From positions 1 through 6,977 of the forward strand of contig CALCWL010000198.1 in the NCBI GenBank assembly GCA_937906285.1: 6,977 nt of DNA, read 5' to 3'. The notes below the pieces were generated by a model that did not search any database, was not told the origin of the DNA, and saw nothing but the letters and a program-made list of their open reading frames with translations. Made by a program: the position numbers and the translations under genes. This DNA is from an uncultured Rhodanobacter sp. GTDB taxonomy: Bacteria > Pseudomonadota > Gammaproteobacteria > Xanthomonadales > Rhodanobacteraceae. This document shows, piece by piece, positions 1 through 6,432 of the stretch; positions within the stretch are counted from its first letter, which is position 1; every line of letters starts with the position of its first letter.

Positions 1-770
1 CCGGTCCGCTCGACACCTACCAGCTGATGCGCGAACGCGTGCGCGTGCTGGCCGGGGACGCCACCCGCGAGGCGACGTACTATGGCTCCAACCTGCAGGA
101 CCGGCCCGCGTTCGATACCCCGGCGAACCATTACGGTTACGCGCTGGCGCTCACCCGCAGCGGCCGCGGCGCCCAGGCCGTGGCGCAGTTGCAGCCGCTG
201 CTGCACGACGCGCCGGACAACCTGATCCTCGAGCTCGCGCTGGCCGATGCCCGACAGCAGGCCGGCCAGCGTGCCGCCGCGCTCGCCATCTACCAGGATC
301 TCAACGAGCAATCGCCGCGCAACCGCGCGGTGGCGCTGGCCTACGCCAAGGCACTCACCGCCGGCGGCGACAAGGCGCAGGCCAGCCTCGCCGCCAGCCT
401 GCTGCGCCCCCTGCTGGACGATGCCAGCGAACCGGAGATCTACAGCGCCTACGCCCGCGCCAGCGACGCGGCCGGCGACCAAGTGCGCGCCGGCGAAGCG
501 TTCGCCGATGCCAGCTATTACTCCGGCCGCCCGTTCGACGCGATGGAACAACTGCAGCGCCTGCTCAAGCGCGACGACCTGGACTACTACGCCCGCGCAC
601 GCATCCAGGGCCGCATCACCGAGTTGACCCCGCTGCTGCTGGAGCTGCGCAAGCGCCGGATCGAGACCAAGGACAACCCGGACACCCAGCAGCGGGCGCA
701 ACCGTTCGGTCCCTGCCTCGAACCCGCCTGCCGCGGCAGCGCCCCGGTTTCCGCCTGGCGGCAGGATTGA
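1..770 (+). CDS. M48 family metalloprotease, TPR-containing C-terminal part (BepA/YfgC-like), 5' truncated
   Basis: Only the last 255 codons are present; the reading frame is open from base 3, before the first visible ATG at 27, so the gene begins outside the window. The visible part is an Ala/Leu-rich helical repeat region typical of tetratricopeptide repeats: blocks such as NHYGYALALTRSGR, ALADARQQAGQRAAALAIYQ and AYARASDAAGDQ follow the TPR pattern of small residues. It ends with an Arg/Lys-rich stretch (LRKRRIETKDN). This arrangement matches the C-terminal half of BepA/YfgC-type periplasmic proteases. In that family an N-terminal M48 zinc protease domain with an HEXXH motif precedes TPRs that contact outer-membrane assembly factors. 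The HEXXH domain would lie upstream, so protease identity is inferred. An M48 gene before ppk1 fits my recollection of xanthomonad Pho-region gene order. The last ~20 residues, with two Cys, look poorly conserved. A generic TPR protein is the alternative. Confidence 0.72.
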   Translation, partial: GPLDTYQLMRERVRVLAGDATREATYYGSNLQDRPAFDTPANHYGYALALTRSGRGAQAVAQLQPLLHDAPDNLILELALADARQQAGQRAAALAIYQDLNEQSPRNRAVALAYAKALTAGGDKAQASLAASLLRPLLDDASEPEIYSAYARASDAAGDQVRAGEAFADASYYSGRPFDAMEQLQRLLKRDDLDYYARARIQGRITELTPLLLELRKRRIETKDNPDTQQRAQPFGPCLEPACRGSAPVSAWRQD

Positions 771-813
771 TCCGCGGCTGAACTTCCGCTGCTCCCCGGC
801 GCATCATGCATCG

Positions 814-842
814 CCCATCGCCATGGGCCAGAATGGGCCATG
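814..842 (+). promoter_or_regulatory. Possible ppk1 start-proximal promoter element with direct repeat and small hairpin
   Basis: ATGGGCCA occurs at 823-830 and again at 833-840, a 10-base period ending in the ppk1 start codon. CCCAT (814-818) can also pair with ATGGG (823-827) around a 4-base loop. CAGAAT at 829-834 resembles a -10 box, but it lies only 5 bases before the ATG. If real, it would give a transcript with almost no leader. No Shine-Dalgarno sequence is visible ahead of the ATG. I see no convincing -35 or Pho box. The promoter reading is tentative. Confidence 0.25.
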
Positions 843-2930
843 TCCAGACCTTCCGCCCGCATTCCCGCCGTCGACCTTGCCGCCCCGCAGCTGTACTTCA
901 GCCGCGAGCTGGCCGCACTCGAGTTCAACTTCCGCGTACTGGCGATGGCCCGCGATGCCGGCGTGCCCCTGCTCGAACGCGTGCGCTACATGAGCATCGT
1001 GGCGAACAACCTCGACGAGTTCTTCGAGGTGCGCGTGGCCATGCTCAAGCATCATCACGCCTACGGTTCGGCCGCGCCGGGGCCGGACGGCGTGCCCTCC
1101 GGCGAATTGCTGGCGCGCATCCGCACCCGCGTGCTGGACTTGGTGGCCGAGGTCTATGCCGCCTGGCAGGAGCAGATCCGCCCGCAGCTGGAACACGAAC
1201 AGATCCACATCCTCACCCGCAGGCAGTGGACGCCGCGCCAGCAGCGCTGGCTGCAGGGCTATTTCGAGCATGAGGTGTTGCCGGTGCTGTCGCCGCTGGG
1301 GCTGGACCCGGCGCATCCCTTTCCGCGCATCCTCAACAAGACGCTGAACATCGCGGTGGTGCTGAAGGGCCGCGACGCCTTCGGTCACGAAGGCCATCTG
1401 GCCCTGGTGCGGGCGCCGCGCTCGCTGCCGCGGATCATCCGCGTGCCGACCGAGGTCAGCGGCAAGGGCGATCACTTCGTGTTCCTGGCGGAGTTGCTGC
1501 AGGCCTTCGTCGACCTGATGTTCCCCGGGCTCAAGGTGCTCGGCTCGTACCAGTTCCGCGTGACCCGCAACAGCGAGCTGATCGTCGAGGAAGCGGAGGT
1601 GGAAAACCTGGCGCTGGCCCTCAGCGAGGAATTGCTGGGCCGCGGCTATGCGCGCCCGGTGCGGCTGGAGATCGCCGAGGACTGCCCGCAGGCGATCACC
1701 GCCATGCTGGTGGAGAATTTCGAGCTGGGCGAAGCCGACGTCTACCGCTGCGACGGCCCGGTCAACATCATCCGCGCCGGCCTGATCTACGACTGGCTGG
1801 ACCGCCCGGAATTGAAGTTCCCGCGCTTCACCCCGCAGTTGCCGCCATCGCTGGACAGCAGCCTGAACAAGTTCGAGGTGATCGCCAGGGGCGACGTGCT
1901 GCTGCACCATCCCTACCAGAGCTTCGCCGCGGTGATCGACCTGCTGCGCCAGGCCGCCGCCGACCCGCAGGTGCTGGCGATCAAGCAGACCCTGTACCGC
2001 GCCGGCGAAGACACCCCGCTGGTCGACCTGCTGGTGGAGGCCGCGCGCCACGGCAAGGACGTCACCGTGGTGATCGAACTGCGCGCGCGCTTCGACGAGG
2101 AGGCCAACATCCGCCTCGCCACGCGGCTGCAGGAGGCCGGCGTGCAGGTCGTCTACGGCGTGGTGGGCTACAAGACCCACGCCAAGATGATGTTGATCGT
2201 GCGCCGCGAGGGCGACACGCTGCGCCGCTACGCGCACCTGTCCACCGGCAACTACCACCAGGCCAACAGCCGCGTGTACACCGATATCGGCTTGATGACC
2301 GCCGACCCCGAGATCGGCGAGGACCTGCACAAGGTGTTCCAGCAGTTGTCCGGGCTGGGTCCGGTAATCGAGCTGAAACGCCTGCTGCATTCGCCGTTCA
2401 CGCTGTACCGCGGCGTGCTGGCGCGGATCGAGCGCGAGACCGCGAATGCCCGCGCAGGGCGACCGGCGCGCATCGTGGCCAAGCTCAACGCGCTCAACGA
2501 GGCGAAGGTGATCACCGCGCTGTACACCGCCTCGCAGGCCGGCGTGGAGATCGACCTGATCGTGCGCGGCGCCTGCACCTTGCGGCCGGGCTTGCCGGGC
2601 ATCTCCGAGCGCATCCGGGTACGTTCGATCGTCGGGCGCTTCCTCGAACACAGCCGGGTGTACTGGTTCGCCAACGACGGCGAGCCGGAAATCTACTGCG
2701 CCAGCGCCGACTGGATGGAGCGCAACCTGATGCGGCGGATCGAGATCGCCTTCCCCATCCTCGATCCGCAGCTGGCCGCGCGCGTCTACGACGAGACGCT
2801 GGCCAACGGCCTGGCCGACAACACCCAGGCCTGGCTGCTCGACAGCGACGGCCGTTACACCCGCGCCGAGCCCGGCGACAACCCGCCGTACAACGCACAA
2901 CAGACGCTGCTGGAACGACTGTGCCCGTGA
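840..2930 (+). CDS. ppk1: Polyphosphate kinase 1
   Basis: PPK1 makes long-chain polyphosphate reversibly from the gamma-phosphate of ATP, through a phosphohistidine intermediate. The 696-residue product has the family's normal length and domain order: N-terminal domain (NNLDEFF at 57-62), head domain (roughly 120-310), then two phospholipase-D-like C-terminal domains. Key residues match E. coli PPK with a constant offset of 12. TLYR ends at Arg387 (E. coli R375), ARFDEEAN contains Arg417 (R405), and YKTHAKMM contains His447 (H435, the phosphorylated histidine). Second active-site His604 lies in RFLEHSRVYWF, and the HLSTGNYH motif is also present. The gene sits 69 bases after the M48 gene and just before ppx, the usual ppk-ppx pairing. 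The ATG at 840 is chosen because family similarity begins within about 15 residues (LYFSRELAALEFNFRVL). It lacks a clear ribosome binding site. Confidence 0.97.
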   Translation: MSRPSARIPAVDLAAPQLYFSRELAALEFNFRVLAMARDAGVPLLERVRYMSIVANNLDEFFEVRVAMLKHHHAYGSAAPGPDGVPSGELLARIRTRVLDLVAEVYAAWQEQIRPQLEHEQIHILTRRQWTPRQQRWLQGYFEHEVLPVLSPLGLDPAHPFPRILNKTLNIAVVLKGRDAFGHEGHLALVRAPRSLPRIIRVPTEVSGKGDHFVFLAELLQAFVDLMFPGLKVLGSYQFRVTRNSELIVEEAEVENLALALSEELLGRGYARPVRLEIAEDCPQAITAMLVENFELGEADVYRCDGPVNIIRAGLIYDWLDRPELKFPRFTPQLPPSLDSSLNKFEVIARGDVLLHHPYQSFAAVIDLLRQAAADPQVLAIKQTLYRAGEDTPLVDLLVEAARHGKDVTVVIELRARFDEEANIRLATRLQEAGVQVVYGVVGYKTHAKMMLIVRREGDTLRRYAHLSTGNYHQANSRVYTDIGLMTADPEIGEDLHKVFQQLSGLGPVIELKRLLHSPFTLYRGVLARIERETANARAGRPARIVAKLNALNEAKVITALYTASQAGVEIDLIVRGACTLRPGLPGISERIRVRSIVGRFLEHSRVYWFANDGEPEIYCASADWMERNLMRRIEIAFPILDPQLAARVYDETLANGLADNTQAWLLDSDGRYTRAEPGDNPPYNAQQTLLERLCP

Positions 2931-2980
2931 GCCGCCTGCAACGCGCGCACGCATGCGAGAATCCGCACTTTGCGATTGCC

Positions 2981-2994
2981 GGAGCGCCGGATTG
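2981..2994 (+). promoter_or_regulatory. Ribosome binding site favouring a TTG start for ppx
   Basis: GGAG at 2981-2984 is followed seven bases later by TTG at 2992. The upstream ATG at 2953 has no Shine-Dalgarno-like sequence close to it. The residues between the two (RESALCDCRSAG) do not look like exopolyphosphatase sequence, whereas MSAVEQTPIRDGELMAAID fits the family's short N-terminal lead-in. The GGAG lies within CCGG-AGCG-CCGG, which could form a very short hairpin. Confidence 0.6.
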
Positions 2995-4509
2995 AGCGCA
3001 GTCGAACAAACGCCGATCCGCGATGGCGAACTGATGGCCGCCATCGACATGGGCTCGAACAGCTTCCACATGGTGGTGGCGCGCATGGAACATGGCGAAC
3101 CGCGGGTGATCGACCGCCTGCGCGATACCGTGCGCATGGCCGCCGGCCTGCGCGCCGACGGCAGCCTGGATGCCGAACGGCGCGCCCGCGCACTGGCCTG
3201 CCTGGCGCGCTTCGGTCAGCGCATCGCCGGGTTGCCGACGGCGCGGGTGCGCGCGGTGGCGACCAATACCGTGCGCCAGCTCGCCTCGCCGCAAACCTTC
3301 CTGACCGCGGCCGAAGCCGCGCTGGGCCACCCGATCGAGGTGGTCTCCGGCCGCGAGGAAGGCCGCCTGATCTTCCTCGGCGCTGCGCACGACCTGCCCG
3401 CCTCGCGCGAGCCGCGGCTGGTCATCGACGTCGGCGGCGGCAGCACCGAGTTCATCATCGGTCGTGGCTTGGCGCCGCTGCATACCGAGAGCGTGCAGGC
3501 CGGCTGCATTGCCTCGACCCTGCGTTTCTTCCCCGGCGGCAAGATCACCCGCGCGCGCTGGCAACGCGGACTGAGCGAGATCGGCGTGCTGCTGCAGCAA
3601 TTCGCGGAGGACTATCGCGAATCGGGCTGGCAGGATGCCTTCGGCTCGTCCGGTACCACCAAGTCGATCGGCGCGGTGGCCTTGGCCATGGAGCTTTCCG
3701 ACGACGGCATCACGCCCGCGGCGCTGGCCGCGCTGCGCGATGCGCTGATCGCGCAGGGCCAGGTCGGCACGCTCAAGCTGCCAGGCCTGGTTCCCGAGCG
3801 CACGCCGGTGTTTGCCGGCGGCGTGATGATCATGGAGGCCGCCTTCAACGCGTTGGGCATCGAGCGGCTGCGCGTGTGCGAGAGCTCGATGCGCGAAGGG
3901 CTGCTGTGGGATCTGCTCGGCCGCGCCGGCGGCAGCGACCCGCGTACCGCCAGCATCGACGCGCTGGCGACCCGCTACGGCGTCGACCGCGCGCAGGCGC
4001 GGCGAGTGGAAGCGACGGCGCTGATGCTGTTCGACCAGGTCGCGCGCAGCTGGAAGCTCGACGCCGACGCGCGCGAGTGGCTGTCCTGGGCCGCGCGCGT
4101 GCACGAGATCGGCCTGGCCATCGCGCACAGCCACCATCACCGCCACGGCGCCTACATCCTGCGGCATGCCGACCTGGCTGGCTTCTCGCGGCAGGAGCAG
4201 GAGTTGCTGGCCGCGGTGATCGAGTTGCATCGGCGCAAGCCGGACAAGGCCATCGTCAGCAGCCTGCCGCTGCGCTATCGCGCGCTGGCGAAACACATCA
4301 CCGCCCTGTTGCGTCTGGCCGTGTTGTTCCGCCGCGCCCGCCGTGCCGAGTCGCTGCCGCAGATGCAACTGGCAGCGAGCGCCCGCTCGCTGCGCCTGAA
4401 ACTTCCGCCGGGATGGGGCGAGCAGCACCCGCTGACCGAAGCCGATCTGCAACAGGAAAAGGCACCGATGACCGAACTTGGCGTGAAACTGGATCTTGCG
4501 AACAAGTGA
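2992..4509 (+). CDS. ppx: Exopolyphosphatase (Ppx/GppA family)
   Basis: This enzyme removes terminal phosphates from polyphosphate; some family members (GppA) also hydrolyse pppGpp. With the TTG start the product is 505 residues; from the ATG at 2953 it would be 518. The actin-like ATPase fold is clear. Phosphate-binding loop 1 is AAIDMGSNSFH (16-26), the catalytic acidic pair is in SGREEGRL (Glu122/Glu123, at the position of E. coli Ppx Glu121), and loop 2 is VIDVGGGSTEF (from 144, Asp146). GSSGTTKSIG and FAGGVMIM follow. The C-terminal part is an HD-like helical domain with HEIGLAIAHSHHHRHGAYIL, starting near His371, as in full-length Ppx rather than the short type. It begins 61 bases after ppk1 and should be co-expressed with it. 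Ppx and GppA cannot be separated by sequence alone; adjacency to ppk1 favours Ppx. Confidence 0.93.
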   Translation: MSAVEQTPIRDGELMAAIDMGSNSFHMVVARMEHGEPRVIDRLRDTVRMAAGLRADGSLDAERRARALACLARFGQRIAGLPTARVRAVATNTVRQLASPQTFLTAAEAALGHPIEVVSGREEGRLIFLGAAHDLPASREPRLVIDVGGGSTEFIIGRGLAPLHTESVQAGCIASTLRFFPGGKITRARWQRGLSEIGVLLQQFAEDYRESGWQDAFGSSGTTKSIGAVALAMELSDDGITPAALAALRDALIAQGQVGTLKLPGLVPERTPVFAGGVMIMEAAFNALGIERLRVCESSMREGLLWDLLGRAGGSDPRTASIDALATRYGVDRAQARRVEATALMLFDQVARSWKLDADAREWLSWAARVHEIGLAIAHSHHHRHGAYILRHADLAGFSRQEQELLAAVIELHRRKPDKAIVSSLPLRYRALAKHITALLRLAVLFRRARRAESLPQMQLAASARSLRLKLPPGWGEQHPLTEADLQQEKAPMTELGVKLDLANK

Positions 4510-4543
4510 GCCGCTTCTTCGCGGCATGCCGCTGCCATGCCGC
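4510..4543 (+). repeat. Nested small palindromes after ppx
   Basis: GCCGC (4510-4514) pairs with GCGGC (4521-4525) around TTCTTC. The right arm is also the left half of a perfect 12-base palindrome, GCGGCATGCCGC (4521-4532). CATGCCGC is repeated directly at 4525-4532 and 4536-4543. The hairpin begins one base after the ppx stop codon. There is no T-run, so it is not a classical intrinsic terminator. It may stabilise the ppk1-ppx mRNA 3' end or attenuate read-through into the isomerase gene. TATCAT at 4545-4550 could be a weak -10 box for the next gene, with no good -35. Confidence 0.4.
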
Positions 4544-4592
4544 GTATCATGGACGCCCGTCTCGTGAATGCCGGTCCGGATCGCTCGCTGCC

Positions 4593-5309
4593 ATGCTCAA
4601 ATCCCTGCTGATCGCCCTGCTCCTGCTCGTTCCGTTCGGTGCCGCCGCGCAGGCGGGCAAACCTGCGCCGACCACATCGAGCGCAGCACCCGCCGCCGCG
4701 CCCCCGCACGTGCTGCTGCACACCTCGCAGGGCGACCTCACGCTGGAGCTGTATCCGGACAAGGCGCCCAAGAGCGTGGCCAACTTCCTGCAGTACGTGC
4801 GCGACGGTTTCTACGACGGCACCCTGCTGCACCGGGTCATCCCCGGCTATCTGGTGCAAGGCGGCCTGTACACCCGTGACCTGCAGCCCAAGCGCACGCG
4901 CCCGGCCATCGCCAGCGAGGCGGACAACGGCTTGTCGAACCTTCGCGGCACGATCGCCGTCGCCCGCGGCGCCGATCCCAATTCCGGCACCGCGCAGTTC
5001 TTCTTCAACCTGGTCGACAACCGCCGGCTGGACTTCGTGGGCAACCAGAGCGGCCTCACCTGGGGCTTCGCGGTGTTCGGCAAGGTGACCAAGGGCCTGG
5101 ACGTGCTGGACAAGATCGCCGCCCTGCCCACCCGCCCGCTGGGTCCGTTCGCCGGTGACGTACCCGAACCGCTGGTGGTGATCGAGAAGGCCAGCGTGAT
5201 CGGCGAAGAAGTTCCAGCGCCGCCGAGCAGCGTCAAGGCCCCGGCCAAGGCAGCATCGGTCGCCAAGCCGGGCAGCAAGTCGGCGGCGAAGAAGTCCGGC
5301 GGGAACTGA
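4593..5309 (+). CDS. Exported cyclophilin-type peptidyl-prolyl cis-trans isomerase
   Basis: Cyclophilins speed proline cis-trans isomerisation during protein folding. The 238-residue product starts with a signal peptide (Lys3, hydrophobic LLIALLLLVPFG, likely cleavage after GAAA near residue 19), then a Thr/Ala/Pro-rich linker, so it should act in the periplasm. The cyclophilin domain spans about residues 45-208. LHRVIPGYLVQGG holds Arg81 and Gln89, equivalent to human CypA R55 and Q63. Tyr86 replaces the usual Phe60. AQFFFNLVDN and Trp157 in the LTWGFAVFGKV stretch are also typical. The tail (about 210-238) is rich in Ala, Lys and Ser, an unusual low-complexity extension. The gene lies directly before lpxH, the position E. 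coli gives to cytoplasmic ppiB, yet this copy is exported like PpiA. I therefore leave the symbol blank. Longer in-frame starts only translate ppx sequence in the wrong frame. Confidence 0.92.
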   Translation: MLKSLLIALLLLVPFGAAAQAGKPAPTTSSAAPAAAPPHVLLHTSQGDLTLELYPDKAPKSVANFLQYVRDGFYDGTLLHRVIPGYLVQGGLYTRDLQPKRTRPAIASEADNGLSNLRGTIAVARGADPNSGTAQFFFNLVDNRRLDFVGNQSGLTWGFAVFGKVTKGLDVLDKIAALPTRPLGPFAGDVPEPLVVIEKASVIGEEVPAPPSSVKAPAKAASVAKPGSKSAAKKSGGN

Positions 5310-5314
5310 CCGGC

Positions 5315-6043
5315 ATGGCCACGCTGTTCATCGCCGACCTGCATCTGGACCCAGTACGCCCGCAAATCACCCGCCTGTTCGAGGATTACCTCGCCGGCGA
5401 CGAAGTGCGTCGCGCCGACGGGCTGTACATCCTCGGCGACCTGGTGGAAGCGTGGATCGGCGACGACGACGACGCCGAACTGCCGCAGCGCATCGCCGAA
5501 GCCACCCGCGCCGTGCGCGACGCCGGCGTACCGGTGTATTTCATGGTCGGCAACCGCGATTTCCTGCTCGGCAAAACCTTCGCCAGCCGCGCCGGCATGA
5601 CCTTGCTGGACGACGGCACCGTGCACGACATCCAGGGTCGGTCCACCTTGCTGATGCACGGTGACACGCTGTGCACCGACGACGTCGCCTACCAGGCTGT
5701 CCGCCGCCAGGTGCGCACGCCAGAGTGGCAGGCGCAGATCCTGGCGATGCCGCTGGAAGCGCGCCGCGCGTTCGCCGCCAAGGCCCGCGCCGACAGCAAG
5801 GCGCACACCGGCAGCACGATGGAAAGCATCATGGACGTCAATGCCGAGGCAGTCACCGCGGCACTGCGCGGAGCGGGCGTGACCCGCTTGATCCACGGAC
5901 ACACGCATCGGCCAGCCATCCATCGTTTCGAACTGGACGGAAAGCCGGCCGAACGAATCGTGCTCGGGGACTGGTACGAGCAGGGGTCGGTGCTGCGCGT
6001 GGATGGGGACGAGGTGGAACTGCGCGGATTGACGGCTGGTTGA
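5315..6043 (+). CDS. lpxH: UDP-2,3-diacylglucosamine diphosphatase (lipid A synthesis)
   Basis: LpxH splits UDP-2,3-diacylglucosamine to lipid X and UMP, the fourth step of the Raetz pathway for lipid A, at the inner face of the cytoplasmic membrane. The 242-residue product matches the family length (E. coli about 240) and shows every metal-binding motif of this calcineurin-like phosphoesterase. These are ADLHLD (Asp8, His10), GDLVEAW (Asp42), GNRDF (Asn80), MHGDTLCTDD (His115) and HGHTHRP (His194, His196, His198). The ATG lies 5 bases after the stop of the cyclophilin gene, so the two are almost certainly one transcription unit. No strong ribosome binding site is seen, and translational coupling is likely. 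The first visible residues (MATLFIADLHLD) agree with the family N-terminus. Transcription probably ends at the large palindrome downstream. Confidence 0.96.
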   Translation: MATLFIADLHLDPVRPQITRLFEDYLAGDEVRRADGLYILGDLVEAWIGDDDDAELPQRIAEATRAVRDAGVPVYFMVGNRDFLLGKTFASRAGMTLLDDGTVHDIQGRSTLLMHGDTLCTDDVAYQAVRRQVRTPEWQAQILAMPLEARRAFAAKARADSKAHTGSTMESIMDVNAEAVTAALRGAGVTRLIHGHTHRPAIHRFELDGKPAERIVLGDWYEQGSVLRVDGDEVELRGLTAG

Positions 6044-6280
6044 AGCAAACGCTGCGGGGGATCGACGGTCCGCCGTGGCCGGCCAACCCAGCGGTCATTT
6101 CCGGCCTCGAGTTCACTGTGGTCGGACACCACCGGCCCCGTTCGACCTGAATGTAGCGCCGGAGGCGCGGAGTCGAAGCCTCGGCACAGACAGCCCTTCG
6201 GCTTTCTGCGCGCTCCAGGGCCAGCCTGGCTGTCCACAATGTTCCAGACAAAATTGTCGAACGAAGGGTTCGTCCACCAC
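6044..6280. other. Non-coding stretch between lpxH and the palindrome
   Basis: No credible gene is seen on either strand; short open frames here run into the tRNA and palindrome and have no family signature. It contains several stem-loops. GGTCGGAC (6120-6127) pairs with GTTCGACC (6140-6147) with one G-T pair. There is a GTAG-headed hairpin at 6153-6169. CCAGG (6215-6219) pairs with CCTGG (6225-6229). GACAA and TTGTC pair around AA just before the palindrome. The density of small hairpins suggests decayed repeats or the 3' untranslated region of the lpxH transcript. Confidence 0.5.
6153..6169 (+). repeat. REP-like element: GTAG head plus stem-loop
   Basis: GTAG is followed at once by a stem-loop, GCGCC-GGA-GGCGC, with perfect 5-base arms. 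A GTAG tetranucleotide at the foot of a short palindrome is the signature of REP sequences mobilised by RAYT (TnpA-REP) proteins, which are common in xanthomonads. Only one copy is visible and no transposase is in the window. The sequence is short and could arise by chance in GC-rich DNA. Confidence 0.35.
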
Positions 6281-6342
6281 CTCTCTCCGCCAGATACGCA
6301 AAACGCCCCGTGAGGGGCGTTTTGCGTATCTGGCGGAGAGAG
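6281..6342. repeat. Perfect 29-base-arm inverted repeat overlapping the tRNA-Ser 3' end
   Basis: Left arm 6281-6309 and right arm 6314-6342 are exact reverse complements around the 4-base loop GTGA. The inner 17 bases of each arm form the terminator-like hairpin. The outer 12 bases of the right arm (6331-6342) are the 3' end of the minus-strand tRNA-Ser gene, with CCA. The left arm therefore carries a second copy of that tRNA end, in plus-strand orientation. Pairing stops at 6280/6343 (C opposite A). Confidence 0.95.
6293..6330. terminator. Bidirectional intrinsic terminator between lpxH and tRNA-Ser
   Basis: Inner part of the large palindrome: arms of 17 bases with a GC-rich top (CGCCCC / GGGGCG) flanked by AAAA (6300-6303) and TTTT (6320-6323). 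Read on either strand, the GC-rich stem is followed by TTTT, so it can end transcription from lpxH (plus) and from csrA/tRNA-Ser (minus). On the minus strand it starts directly after the tRNA CCA. The T-tract is short, only four bases. Confidence 0.75.
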
Positions 6343-6423
6343 AGGGATTCGAACCCTCGATCAGGCTTTTGACCCGATACTCCCTTAGCAGGGGAGCCCC
6401 TTCGGCCACTCGGGCATCTCTCC
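6331..6423 (-). tRNA. tRNA-Ser (anticodon GCU)
   Basis: This 93-base class II tRNA has an encoded CCA. Read on the minus strand, acceptor stem GGAGAGA pairs with TCTCTCC, followed by discriminator G and CCA. The D-arm region is GCCCGAGTGGCC-like. The anticodon arm is CTCCC-CTGCTAA-GGGAG, with GCT complementary to plus positions 6387-6389. A long variable arm (ATCGGG...CCTGAT) is typical of tRNA-Ser. The T arm is GAGGG-TTCGAAT-CCCTC. It decodes AGC/AGU. It follows csrA by 75 bases, as serV follows csrA in E. coli, so it may be read from csrA as well as from its own promoter. Its last 12 bases are one arm of the large inverted repeat. Confidence 0.97.
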
Positions 6424-6432
6424 GGGGTTTTG

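Noticed and set aside
804..3137. Very long open frame (777 codons) on the minus strand, antisense to ppk1
   Set aside because: It mirrors the codon structure of a GC-rich gene. The translation is Gln/His/Val/Arg-rich with no recognisable domain, while the plus strand is unmistakably PPK1.
2512..4527. Long minus-strand open frame (671 codons) antisense to ppx and the ppk1 end
   Set aside because: The composition is biased (Arg, Ala, Gln, His), no family signature is seen, and it lies fully opposite ppx and part of ppk1. It is a GC-rich shadow.
2970..4592. Plus-strand frame running through ppx into the cyclophilin gene, suggesting a large fusion
   Set aside because: Before 4593 it is Arg-rich out-of-frame ppx sequence. 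Real protein features start at the signal peptide Met at 4593.
6281..6342. Palindrome as an insertion-sequence end or MITE
   Set aside because: There is no transposase, no target-site duplication beside it, and the inner part is fully explained as a bidirectional terminator between convergent units.
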